The notes below the pieces were generated by a model that saw only the letters and a program-made list of their open reading frames with translations, was not told where the DNA came from and ran no database searches. The translations under genes were made by a program, and so were the position numbers. DNA of 64,000 bases from Porphyromonadaceae bacterium UBA2751 (GTDB lineage Bacteria > Bacteroidota > Bacteroidia > Bacteroidales > Muribaculaceae): contig DEJJ01000005.1 in NCBI GenBank assembly GCA_002353285.1, forward strand, positions 1-64,000. The letters are read 5' to 3'. This document shows, in pieces, positions 26,184-33,720 of this stretch (the first letter of the stretch is position 1; each line of letters opens with the position of its first letter).

Positions 26184-27284
26184 TTATTCAGGGTTCATGC
26201 TGTGATAGAAATCCAGAGCAGGACCGTTGATAGCGTCGGTTGTGTGGTTCATCCACACTTGACGAATGGTTGGAAGCTCGAGCAGACCTTTCTCAATCAT
26301 TGTTGAGTTGCTGCACTCGTAACCCAGGTGGAAGAAGTACATCTTCCAAGAAGTATCCTCAACTTCTCCTTCATCATTGGGAGTGAACTTCACGCCATCC
26401 CAGTTGTCATCGTCGTCGCCAGCCATGTCGTTGTGACCATGGTCACCGTCAATCGACATCAAGGGGTGGCAATAAACCTTGCCGCTGGTGATGCCAGCAG
26501 CTACCATGCGTTCATAAACATTTGTCTTGAAGTTGTTCATCATGTCTACTGTACCCACAAAGTAGTTCTTGCTGTATGCCTGAAGAGCCTCCTCGAGCTG
26601 AGTATAACGAATGTTAGCCTTGTAGGTATCATATGAGTCGGGGTTGCCATGACCCATGAAAGCAACTACGCTATTAGCTGCCAAGTCCTTGTAGAGATTG
26701 TTGAGCTCGAAAGCAACCTTGTTAACATCGGCCTCGGCGTCTTGCAACAGGGGTACACCAAGTTTCAGGGTCACGTTAGCCAGGTAGTTGTCATCGATGT
26801 CACCGTTAGCGTTATTGGCAAAGTCTTTGATGTAGTTAATCACGCGAGTGTACTCCTCACCAGGAATAACCTGCAGTGATTGAACAACGATCTCGCTATA
26901 CTTAACGCCATTTTGCGCAAAAGCATTGAGCCAGAAGGGAGGTGCATAGAAGTTGCGTGGGTCAACATTCTCACCAGCAGCGGCACGGTTGATGCAGATA
27001 GCCGATGAGAAAGAAAGGAATACGTCATAGCCAGGGAATGCCTTCTTGTAGGCAGCTACAGTGGCATCAAAAGCATCGTAGGCTTGTTCCCAAGTCGAAC
27101 CGAAGGCAACCAGAAGAATAACCTTATCATTCTTCTTATTTGCTTTTACGTTCTCGTTAACAGCTTTTTGGTAAATAGTGTAATTGTTCTCGGTGGGCTC
27201 ATTCTTGTCGTCGCTGCAAGCGGTAAAGAAAACACCCATGCAGATTGCCAGCACGGCAATCATCATTGATTTAATCTTCATCAT
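26184..27284 (-). CDS. CbiK-family chelatase with lipoprotein signal (IhtB-like)
   Basis: 366 residues. The N-terminus MMKIKSMMIAVLAICMGVFF ends in lipobox TACS, so the product is an exported lipoprotein. The catalytic part matches CbiK-type class II chelatases: VILLVAFGSTWEQAYDAF, VVAFMGHGNPDSYDT (first metal His), VYCHPLMSIDGDHGHNDMAG (second His, extra acidic and His residues). CbiK inserts cobalt into sirohydrochlorin in the cytoplasm. Exported relatives include IhtB of Porphyromonas gingivalis, linked to haem iron. Its place between two TonB receptors suggests a surface or periplasmic metal/tetrapyrrole role. It overlaps the btuB-like stop by 14 bases. Confidence 0.85.
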   Translation of the reverse strand: MMKIKSMMIAVLAICMGVFFTACSDDKNEPTENNYTIYQKAVNENVKANKKNDKVILLVAFGSTWEQAYDAFDATVAAYKKAFPGYDVFLSFSSAICINRAAAGENVDPRNFYAPPFWLNAFAQNGVKYSEIVVQSLQVIPGEEYTRVINYIKDFANNANGDIDDNYLANVTLKLGVPLLQDAEADVNKVAFELNNLYKDLAANSVVAFMGHGNPDSYDTYKANIRYTQLEEALQAYSKNYFVGTVDMMNNFKTNVYERMVAAGITSGKVYCHPLMSIDGDHGHNDMAGDDDDNWDGVKFTPNDEGEVEDTSWKMYFFHLGYECSNSTMIEKGLLELPTIRQVWMNHTTDAINGPALDFYHSMNPE

Positions 27285-29409
27285 AGTTTTGTTTTTTGGA
27301 ATTTAAATTATACTTGTTGTTAAGCTTTTTTCCTTGATTGAATCGGATTGTAAACGAGGCATACACCGTGGTACCCGGAGTGGTTGTGCCCAGGTGGAGA
27401 CCGTGAGGCGTGCGGTCGCAATAGTTGAAAATGTTATCCACGCCGGCCTCAAGGCGGTAACTCATCGTGCGAGAGTGACCCAGGTCGTGTGTGGTGGAGA
27501 TGCGCCAAATTTGGTAGCCTTTACCATTGCCGTCATCCTGATAGTAGCGAGTGCTCGACATGCGACCATACAGGCCAATGCCCAGCTGGTAATCAGGGGT
27601 GAATCGATGTCCCCACGTAGCAAAGAAATTACCCTTGTGGTGCGCCGTGCCATCGATGGTCACTTTATGCATCTTGTCGTGATTTGTGTCATACTGATTG
27701 GCATCAGTATTGAGATAACTGTAGCCCAAACCAAATGCAAATTCACGCCAATTATAACGCACATTCACATCAACGCCCATCGTCTTGGCATCCTCTATGT
27801 TCTGATACTGACGGGTTTTAATAGGGTCGTACTGAATAATATACTCGTCGGGGGCCTGATAGTTGGGAATGGTTACCAGGGCTATCATATCTTTCACCTT
27901 ATTATAGTACCCCGCCACCGTAATGTTCAGGCCACTAAAACTATATTCTCCGCTCACCGAAAAATAGTTGCTTGATTGTGGCTTTAAGTCTTTGTTGCCA
28001 AGGTAGAGGTAAGTGCCGCTCATCTGACGCACATAGCGGTAGAAGAGCTCGCGGATGGCCGGAGTCTTGAAGCCTTGGCTCCAGGTGGCACGCAGACGCC
28101 ATGCGGTGGCCGGCTTCCACATGGCTGACACTTTCGGGGTGAATTTTGAACCAAACTGCTCGTTCTGGTTAAACCGCACTCCGGCCGTGATATTGAAATT
28201 CGGTATCAGGTTAAACTCATCCTGAACATAGACGGCTGCCGTCCAGTCGCTGGCCTTGCCTCCCTTGACACGCGTGGGAGCTTTCAACCAGTCATATCTG
28301 TACTCAGCACCGGCACTCAGCCTATTCTCGTATGGGAGCGTGAACACGCCCTTCAGCGTAGCCATGGTGCGTTGCTGGTCACTCTGCAGTTCCTTTTGGT
28401 CGGGCAGGTAGGGATAATAGGGATAATAAGGAGTCCCTGCGCTTTTATCGTAGTCCTCCACAAGCGTGGTAGCTGTATAGTAATAATAGTAGGCATGACG
28501 GTTCCAGTCCACGTCGAGCGAGATATAGTCGGTCTTAGAGCGTTGCCACTTGCCGCCTATCGATGCCGACGCGTTGTGGTATTCCATGTCCCAAGTCTTT
28601 ACGTCGTAATGAGGATGGCGTCCGCTCACGCGGTAGATGCGCTTCCAGTAGGTGCTGCCCTCGCCATAGAGTTCCCAGTTGCTCAACGGCTGATAGGTAA
28701 TTCGCTCCGACACTTGCCAGTTGGTGTGACGGTTCACCGTCTTATTGCGCGAATCTGTGATGGGATCTTCAGTAGGGAGCGTGTGTTCAACCGCTGTGTT
28801 CTGCCACCCGTCGCTGTGCTGCAGCTGGAAGTTGGTGTAAGAACTCACTTTCCCATACCTGAGTGACAAGCCGTTGTGCTGACGCACATCGCCATAGCTG
28901 CCCACACGGGTGGTGTTCTCAACGAGCACTCCCTCGTCGCGATGCTTCTTGGTGATGATGTTGATTACACCAGCAATGGCATCCGAGCCATAGAGCGCAC
29001 TCGACGCACCCTTCACGATTTCAATCTTCTCGATGTTCTGCGGGTCGATGAGCGACAACTCGTTCTGGCCGCCCACATCACCGTGGATGCGCTTGCCGTC
29101 AATAAGGATGAGGATGTAGGAGTTTCCCAAACCGTTGAGCTGCATCTGAGAGCCCATATCGTCCTGATTGAAAGCAAACGACGCAGTGAGGCCACCAAGG
29201 ATGTCCTCGATGCTCTTGCCCGCATAGTTGCGAAGAATCTTGCCTGTAATCACCTCGGTTTGAACAGGGGCATCTTGAAGCAGATGCGGAGTGCCCGTGC
29301 CAGTCACAACCACCTCCATCAGATTGACCTGCAAGGAGTCAGTCTGAGAGAAAGCGGCAAAACGCACGCAAAATGCCAGCAATAAAAAGATATAAGCCTT
29401 TTTTTTCAT
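27271..29409 (-). CDS. btuB: BtuB-like TonB-dependent receptor
   Basis: About 712 residues from ATG 29409, where a GGGG 7 bases upstream fits a ribosome site; ATG 29415 is an alternative. Signal peptide MKKKAYIFLLLAFCVRFAAF. TonB-box-like LMEVVVTGTG, plug motif LNGLGNSYILILIDGKRIHG, ALYGSDAIAGVINIIT, then a barrel ending VYASFTIRFN. First gene after the B12 riboswitch, so corrinoid uptake is the likely role. Confidence 0.9.
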   Translation of the reverse strand: MKKKAYIFLLLAFCVRFAAFSQTDSLQVNLMEVVVTGTGTPHLLQDAPVQTEVITGKILRNYAGKSIEDILGGLTASFAFNQDDMGSQMQLNGLGNSYILILIDGKRIHGDVGGQNELSLIDPQNIEKIEIVKGASSALYGSDAIAGVINIITKKHRDEGVLVENTTRVGSYGDVRQHNGLSLRYGKVSSYTNFQLQHSDGWQNTAVEHTLPTEDPITDSRNKTVNRHTNWQVSERITYQPLSNWELYGEGSTYWKRIYRVSGRHPHYDVKTWDMEYHNASASIGGKWQRSKTDYISLDVDWNRHAYYYYYTATTLVEDYDKSAGTPYYPYYPYLPDQKELQSDQQRTMATLKGVFTLPYENRLSAGAEYRYDWLKAPTRVKGGKASDWTAAVYVQDEFNLIPNFNITAGVRFNQNEQFGSKFTPKVSAMWKPATAWRLRATWSQGFKTPAIRELFYRYVRQMSGTYLYLGNKDLKPQSSNYFSVSGEYSFSGLNITVAGYYNKVKDMIALVTIPNYQAPDEYIIQYDPIKTRQYQNIEDAKTMGVDVNVRYNWREFAFGLGYSYLNTDANQYDTNHDKMHKVTIDGTAHHKGNFFATWGHRFTPDYQLGIGLYGRMSSTRYYQDDGNGKGYQIWRISTTHDLGHSRTMSYRLEAGVDNIFNYCDRTPHGLHLGTTTPGTTVYASFTIRFNQGKKLNNKYNLNSKKQNYDED

Positions 29410-29418
29410 TGTCATGCC

Positions 29419-29436
29419 CCACTTGTTCCTGAGTGG
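29419..29436 (-). promoter_or_regulatory. Hairpin over the btuB ribosome-binding region
   Basis: CCACT and AGTGG form a 5-bp stem around the loop CAGGAACA just before GGGGCATG on the - strand. It could be the translation-control part of the riboswitch. Short stem, so tentative. Confidence 0.35.
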
Positions 29437-29461
29437 TCGCACTTTTAGTGATTATACAATA

Positions 29462-29630
29462 ATTGTAGCAGGTCTTCTGACTTACCCCTTTTCGGTTTCG
29501 CCTTCCCAGCCATCGCAACGGCCAGTGGCATGCGTGAAACCCAACTTGACGGGGATTACAGCTGCAGGTACAGTTCCTGATTCTCACAGGATTCCCTTGC
29601 ATTGTGACAACGGAGTCATCACAATTACCA
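29462..29630 (-). promoter_or_regulatory. Cobalamin (B12) riboswitch leading the main operon
   Basis: On the - strand GGGAATCCTGTGAGAATCAG (29576-29595) precedes CTGCAGCTGTAATCCCC, GGGAAGGCG and the B12 box AGTCAGAAGACCTGCT (29467-29482). An ATTGTGA/TCACAAT stem encloses the 5' side. The aptamer ends about 53 bases before btuB, so it should control the long operon when cobalamin binds. Confidence 0.94.
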
Positions 29631-29643
29631 CAAAATTTCGCCG

Positions 29644-29675
29644 CAAAGGTATAACTTTTTTTCCAACCCACCAAA
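29644..29675 (-). promoter_or_regulatory. Promoter of the cobalamin operon
   Basis: TTTG (29672-29675), a 20-base spacer, then TACCTTTG (29644-29651) on the - strand, a full match to the Bacteroidetes consensus. The predicted start near 29637 lies just upstream of the aptamer. Confidence 0.8.
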
Positions 29676-29842
29676 TTTCCCAACGCTTAAACAATTTAAA
29701 AACAATTTCTGAAAATCCATGTAGAGTCAACTGGCAAGTGCGAAATTAGAGAAAATATTGATCTTTTTGAAAAAACTTGATTTTGGCTTTTGTCCCATAT
29801 TCCTTTGAAGTGAGAGGGTTACATATAGGATTACACTTTTAG

Positions 29843-30061
29843 AACAAAAAAAATATCCCACTGAAATTCAGCAGGCTGCAACGAGAGCTGGACAATCTCA
29901 ACCAATACTCCAATGTGAAGCTTCCCCTCGAGGTGGGTAAAGTTTACTCCAACGCTGAGATAAAGTCAATGATTCAGTCTGAGTATAATCGCCTCGGCAT
30001 GAACAAGACGGCTAAAGCGACAGATGCAGTCCAATGGTACGCGCAATCCCACATTCGGTGA
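29843..30061 (+). pseudogene. C-terminal remnant of a VapE/SF3-helicase-like mobile-element protein
   Basis: An open stretch without a start codon reads LQRELDNLNQYSNVKLPLEV, then KVYSNAEIKSMIQSEYNRLG and TAKATDAVQWY before a stop. From memory this resembles the C-terminus of VapE/VirE-like replication proteins of Bacteroidales elements, where xTAKATDL is common. The rest of the gene is missing. It marks the left side of the second island. Confidence 0.45.
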
Positions 30062-30138
30062 CTGAGAAAGACGACTGGGCATTTCACGAGTTTGAAGTGG
30101 AATGCTAAACCATCAACAGCAATTTACTAACCATAAAA

Positions 30139-30188
30139 AAGGCCACCAAGAGCACGACTTAATATGTGACTCCTGGTGGTCTCTTTTT
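30139..30188. terminator. Hairpin terminator at the island edge
   Basis: GGCCACCAAGAG pairs imperfectly with CTCCTGGTGGTC, followed by CTTTTT on the + strand and preceded by AAAAAA, so it can act in both directions. It lies between the VapE-like remnant and the primase-like gene end. Confidence 0.65.
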
Positions 30189-30215
30189 CGCCAATGTAAT
30201 AGCTAGTGCCTACCT
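30176..30215. repeat. 40-bp direct repeat, copy A (3' end of primase-like gene)
   Basis: Matches 30991-31030 at 37 of 40 positions in the same orientation. The shared core is AATGTAATAGCTAGTGCCT. This copy spans the stop codon of the primase-like gene and the end of the terminator. Confidence 0.75.
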
Positions 30216-31721
30216 TTTTTCATTATAAATTCGTAATAATCTTTTTTTACTTATTTTTATACCTTTATTCTTGATATTCTTATAGTTAAAATTTGCTGAT
30301 TTATTACAATCAATAATTTCCCATATATCATCATCATTGAGCTTGAACTTGATACCCATAGTGTTGCAATACTTATAGAGGGTGCTGATGTGGATTGGGT
30401 ACTGCGAGTTGATTACCTGCCAGTTTTCTTTGATCGATAGAGCTGGGTTATAGATCGTACTAATTCGTTTATAGTTAATCTCCCTAATCAGAGCTTGTGT
30501 CTCGCCAATGTTTTTACTTACACCAGGCTTGATAATGATGCCCGATTTTGGTCTCTTAGCCTTCAATTCCTGAATAGTGCCAGCATATTTCTCCTCCAAC
30601 TGCTCAATGCAATTGTTAAAGCAACTCTCTACGTTCTTTACCAAGCAATCGATAGTAATAGTGCCGTCGCTGTTATCGTAGAAGCGGTGTAGATCTTCAT
30701 AAGCGTTAAACAGCAATTCTGTTGGGTTCACATCAGGCTTCATTATTCGCCTGAGACACATCCTAGAATATAGAGACTTCCTCCTGCCTTGACCATCACA
30801 GATTTTATAACCTTCGACTGTATATGGCAAGCAAAAATAGTTATCGTCGATGTATTGGTATGTACCATTAACCCAATCGTCACGTTCAGGTCTATAAAAG
30901 TACTTAAATTTATGGCGGTTATAGCGCATAAAAGTGTCATAGTCTTGAATCTGCATATCGTGAACTACCTCCTTATCAATATCACAAGGGGTGGTCTCAT
31001 TTTCGCAAATGTAATAGCTAGTGCCTTCCTCTTGTTGTTTATCTTGTTTAAATATAGCTATTAATTTACTATAATCATGTACTATAGAAGTATTGTATGT
31101 CTCTTCATTACCATAACAGCCATTGAAATATTGGCTTCTCCTTTTTCCGCAGTCATCATCAAGCAACTCATGTGTGTCTTCAACAATTCGTGTGTTAATA
31201 ATATGGCTGGCGATAGTGAAGCAGTCATAATCCAGAAGTGTTGAAAATACATAAACCAAGTGAAATCTACGGCTCATAATACCGTTTTTTTCAAGACCAT
31301 CACTATAAGACATGTAAGCGCAACTAGGCTTGATAGTGAGACAGTCAATATAATCGCCAACATCGCTATAGGTAGTATAGTCAATATCTACGAAAATGGC
31401 TTGACTTGCCTTGAAAAATGCATCGCGCTTAAATTCCAACTTCATGCAGCCTTTGTTAGGGCCACGCCGATATATAGGGTATCGGGCGAATATAGCACCG
31501 TCTTTGCCAGTGAAGTAGTATTTCTTATTCTCCTCATACTCAAATAGATTGCAGAACGAGTGACCCTGCTCAGCTAGCGACAGGAACTCATCAATAGTGA
31601 TTTCTCGCTCTTTAAAAGCCATCTTGTGACGGCCGATGGATTTAGCACCAGCGGCAGTCAAGCAAGCTAATGCATCTTTTTTGTTCTTGTAACTCTCTCT
31701 TGAAACATTTATTTTAAACAT
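30210..31721 (-). CDS. AEP-primase-like replication protein of the mobile island
   Basis: 503 residues. Around 105-170 it has QAIFVDIDYTTYSD (D-x-D) and SRRFHLVYVF, the spacing of the first two catalytic motifs of archaeo-eukaryotic-type primases, including BT4734/VirE-N-like proteins. The C-terminal 100 residues have an HTH-like PIHISTLYKYCNTMGIKF and a Lys-rich tail. No helicase motifs. It probably primes element replication; this is inferred from motifs. A direct repeat (30991-31030) lies inside the gene. Confidence 0.6.
   Translation of the reverse strand: MFKINVSRESYKNKKDALACLTAAGAKSIGRHKMAFKEREITIDEFLSLAEQGHSFCNLFEYEENKKYYFTGKDGAIFARYPIYRRGPNKGCMKLEFKRDAFFKASQAIFVDIDYTTYSDVGDYIDCLTIKPSCAYMSYSDGLEKNGIMSRRFHLVYVFSTLLDYDCFTIASHIINTRIVEDTHELLDDDCGKRRSQYFNGCYGNEETYNTSIVHDYSKLIAIFKQDKQQEEGTSYYICENETTPCDIDKEVVHDMQIQDYDTFMRYNRHKFKYFYRPERDDWVNGTYQYIDDNYFCLPYTVEGYKICDGQGRRKSLYSRMCLRRIMKPDVNPTELLFNAYEDLHRFYDNSDGTITIDCLVKNVESCFNNCIEQLEEKYAGTIQELKAKRPKSGIIIKPGVSKNIGETQALIREINYKRISTIYNPALSIKENWQVINSQYPIHISTLYKYCNTMGIKFKLNDDDIWEIIDCNKSANFNYKNIKNKGIKISKKRLLRIYNEKR
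30991..31030. repeat. 40-bp direct repeat, copy B (inside primase-like gene)
   Basis: Same-orientation partner of 30176-30215, 815 bases apart. Here it encodes GTSYYICENETT within the primase-like protein. Confidence 0.75.
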
Positions 31722-31793
31722 CGTTTGCGTTGTGTTTTAAAATTATTAAAATGGCCGGTGACGTTAGAATCACCGACCATCATCATCTGATCT

Positions 31794-32297
31794 TTAAGCA
31801 GCAGAGACTAAGGCTGTAGTAGCTGCTTGTTGTAGGCTTTGCTTTTGCTTAGCCCATCTTCGTTTCACCGCCTCCGAGATCTTCCTCTTGGTTTCACCGG
31901 AACGTTTAATCCCTGTTAGTTTTTGAGATATTTTAGCTTTGGCTTCGAGAGTGTGATGCAACCCCTTCATTCCACGGCCATAAGATTGGTTATACCCGTT
32001 ATTAACGCTATCGTTTTTAATGATATAAATTTCTTCAAGGTAATCCAATTGCTGAGCCCTGTCTTTCTTCGTTGGTGCCTTGATTTCAATGACTTCCAAT
32101 AGCCAATCAGTGTCACTTACACCATTTTCTTTTCTGGCTTTATTTATCTTTTTTCCTGCGTAAGGATTATTGGTGTCTCTCCACTGCGAGTTTCTATGCT
32201 CGATATCAACGGTTTGGCCGACATACTTCAATCCAGTGCTAATTAAAGTTCTTATGTAGATATATCCCACATATTCATTATTATTTTGTGTTTTCAT
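31794..32297 (-). CDS. GIY-YIG endonuclease with NUMOD3-type tail
   Basis: 167 residues. The N-terminal nuclease domain has GYIYIRT and LKYVGQT, the GIY-YIG signature, followed by R and E residues of the core (EHRNSQW, LDYLEEIYI). The C-terminus has the DNA-binding NUMOD3-like stretch GRGMKGLHHTLEAKAKISQK repeated as GIKRSGETKRKISEAVKRRW. This architecture is typical of free-standing homing endonucleases of phages and mobile elements. Its start overlaps the upstream stop by 17 bases. Confidence 0.88.
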   Translation of the reverse strand: MKTQNNNEYVGYIYIRTLISTGLKYVGQTVDIEHRNSQWRDTNNPYAGKKINKARKENGVSDTDWLLEVIEIKAPTKKDRAQQLDYLEEIYIIKNDSVNNGYNQSYGRGMKGLHHTLEAKAKISQKLTGIKRSGETKRKISEAVKRRWAKQKQSLQQAATTALVSAA

Positions 32298-32475
32298 AAG
32301 GCGAATGCGAATTAATAGTTTTAGCTAACTTATTGTTAGCCTTTATAGTATCACTGTTGATAAACAGCAATTCTCCTCGTTTTAGAGCCTCATTGAAGCC
32401 CTTAGTACCACCCAACACCTTCTTAGCGGTCAAGCGGTCACAATAACATTTCTTCGTAATTTTATTAAAAATCAT
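32281..32475 (-). CDS. Small hypothetical protein
   Basis: 64 residues from ATG 32475 (MIFNKITKKCYCDRLTAKKV). A longer frame to 32517 would run deeper into the preceding gene. Basic, no domain recognised. Tight overlaps on both sides support it. Confidence 0.5.
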   Translation of the reverse strand: MIFNKITKKCYCDRLTAKKVLGGTKGFNEALKRGELLFINSDTIKANNKLAKTINSHSPYENTK

Positions 32476-32776
32476 TGTTGTTTGTGTTATGGTTAGAGAC
32501 ATCAATTGCCTCTTCACTAGCCAGTCGTTTAGTTTTTCGGCTGACTATCTGTAAGTCAACTCCTTTTCTTTTAAGGAATCGCACCAATCGACGATACTGC
32601 TTGATACTTCGCTGCCTTCGTGGAGCAATAGCATACAAATCACCGAGCCCAATCTCAATCTCTCCTTCGCCACGACTATAGGCTGAGTCAAATTCTGGCG
32701 AATACTTCCGCAAGCCTTCCACGTCCAAGTGAAAGAACCGCTCTTCTACAAGCGATGAATGCTGGTAATCACTCAT
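32465..32776 (-). CDS. Hypothetical island protein, paralog of 33211-33558
   Basis: 103 residues from ATG 32776, 2 bases after the previous stop. The C-terminal half, LGDLYAIAPRRQRSIKQYRR then LVRFLKRKGVDLQI, aligns with LQDLLTICPRSRRRRDSYRG then LVKALAVRGITLKI in the protein ending at 33211. The shared pattern is basic and may bind DNA. No known family recalled. Confidence 0.55.
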   Translation of the reverse strand: MSDYQHSSLVEERFFHLDVEGLRKYSPEFDSAYSRGEGEIEIGLGDLYAIAPRRQRSIKQYRRLVRFLKRKGVDLQIVSRKTKRLASEEAIDVSNHNTNNNDF

Positions 32777-32778
32777 GG

Positions 32779-33207
32779 TCAAAAGGTTAAAACCAGTTCT
32801 ATCCCCTTGTCAGGTGTTTTCTTGACCTGAACGTCCTTAAACTTCGAGGCCCCATTCATTTTACAAAGCTTGCGGTAGAACGAATAAAACTCTCCGAGCT
32901 TGATATGGTAGTAATAACCAGGGTATTGGGGCAGGTAGCCGAATCTGTGACCAGTGATTATGTAAACAAACTCCTCACGAATTTTGTTTGGATCTTGATC
33001 CCACTCATGCTTATAATCAGGTTTCAAGTGAATCGGCCATAAGAATGTCACTCTTTTGCTCTTTGAGTTAGCGGTAACCATGAAAGGCACTTCTTGGTCT
33101 TGTTTCAAAAAGGAAGTCAAATCTTTCCGCATTTCCCCCTCGAACATAGAGGGTTGGGCAAAATCAAGCTCCCTGATCTTGCCACCAATAAAAATACTTT
33201 TCTTCAT
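32779..33207 (-). CDS. Hypothetical island protein
   Basis: 142 residues, starting MKKSIFIGGKIRELDFAQPS and rich in aromatic residues (YLPQYPGYYYHIKLGEFYSF). It lies between two paralogous genes with 2-3 base gaps. Resembles conserved hypothetical proteins of Bacteroides elements, function unknown. Confidence 0.6.
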   Translation of the reverse strand: MKKSIFIGGKIRELDFAQPSMFEGEMRKDLTSFLKQDQEVPFMVTANSKSKRVTFLWPIHLKPDYKHEWDQDPNKIREEFVYIITGHRFGYLPQYPGYYYHIKLGEFYSFYRKLCKMNGASKFKDVQVKKTPDKGIELVLTF

Positions 33208-33210
33208 AAT

Positions 33211-33558
33211 TTAATTTATTTTTAATGTTATTCCTCGAACTGCTAGAGCCTTTACTAGACCCCTATAGGAGTCGCGGCGACGGCGAGAGCGAGGGCAGAT
33301 TGTTAATAGGTCCTGCAACCGAATATCAATGCAGTAACCTGGAGCTAGAGGTTCCCCGTCGAATAGGGAAACTTCAAGCCTTTGTATATCCTCTGCAAGA
33401 TTGACCTTAGGGGCCTTCTTAGCTGGGGACGCGCATTTGTCACTTTTAACAGCCAGTGGTGGCAGATTTGCGCGAGTCTCTGCCCACGGCTGTGCCTCCT
33501 CCCCTGTTAAGGTACTGAAGAGGGCTTGATATAATTGATAATACATAATTCTACTCAT
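33211..33558 (-). CDS. Hypothetical island protein, paralog of 32465-32776
   Basis: 115 residues from ATG 33558; the longer frame starts at a TTG. A variable N-terminus is followed by the basic module shared with the protein at 32465-32776 (LQDLLTICPRSRRRR...YRGLVKAL). The shared module at the end of two close genes suggests an old duplication. Confidence 0.55.
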   Translation of the reverse strand: MSRIMYYQLYQALFSTLTGEEAQPWAETRANLPPLAVKSDKCASPAKKAPKVNLAEDIQRLEVSLFDGEPLAPGYCIDIRLQDLLTICPRSRRRRDSYRGLVKALAVRGITLKIN

Positions 33559-33720
33559 AAGGTGATGCGGCGTAGTGAATCGCAAAAATTCACTTTCAAT
33601 TCACTTATAAGGAATGATGGCCTGTTTGATCAGAATTTTTCTTATTTCGGAAGGCACCAAGCACAAGCTGCCGTTTTTTCTACGGCAACTTGAGGTCAAT
33701 ATGCTCGAAATCTTGTCGGT

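Noticed and set aside
33592..33720. Extension of the hsdR remnant further upstream
   Set aside because: Stops interrupt all three frames and I could not match the residues to HsdR with confidence.
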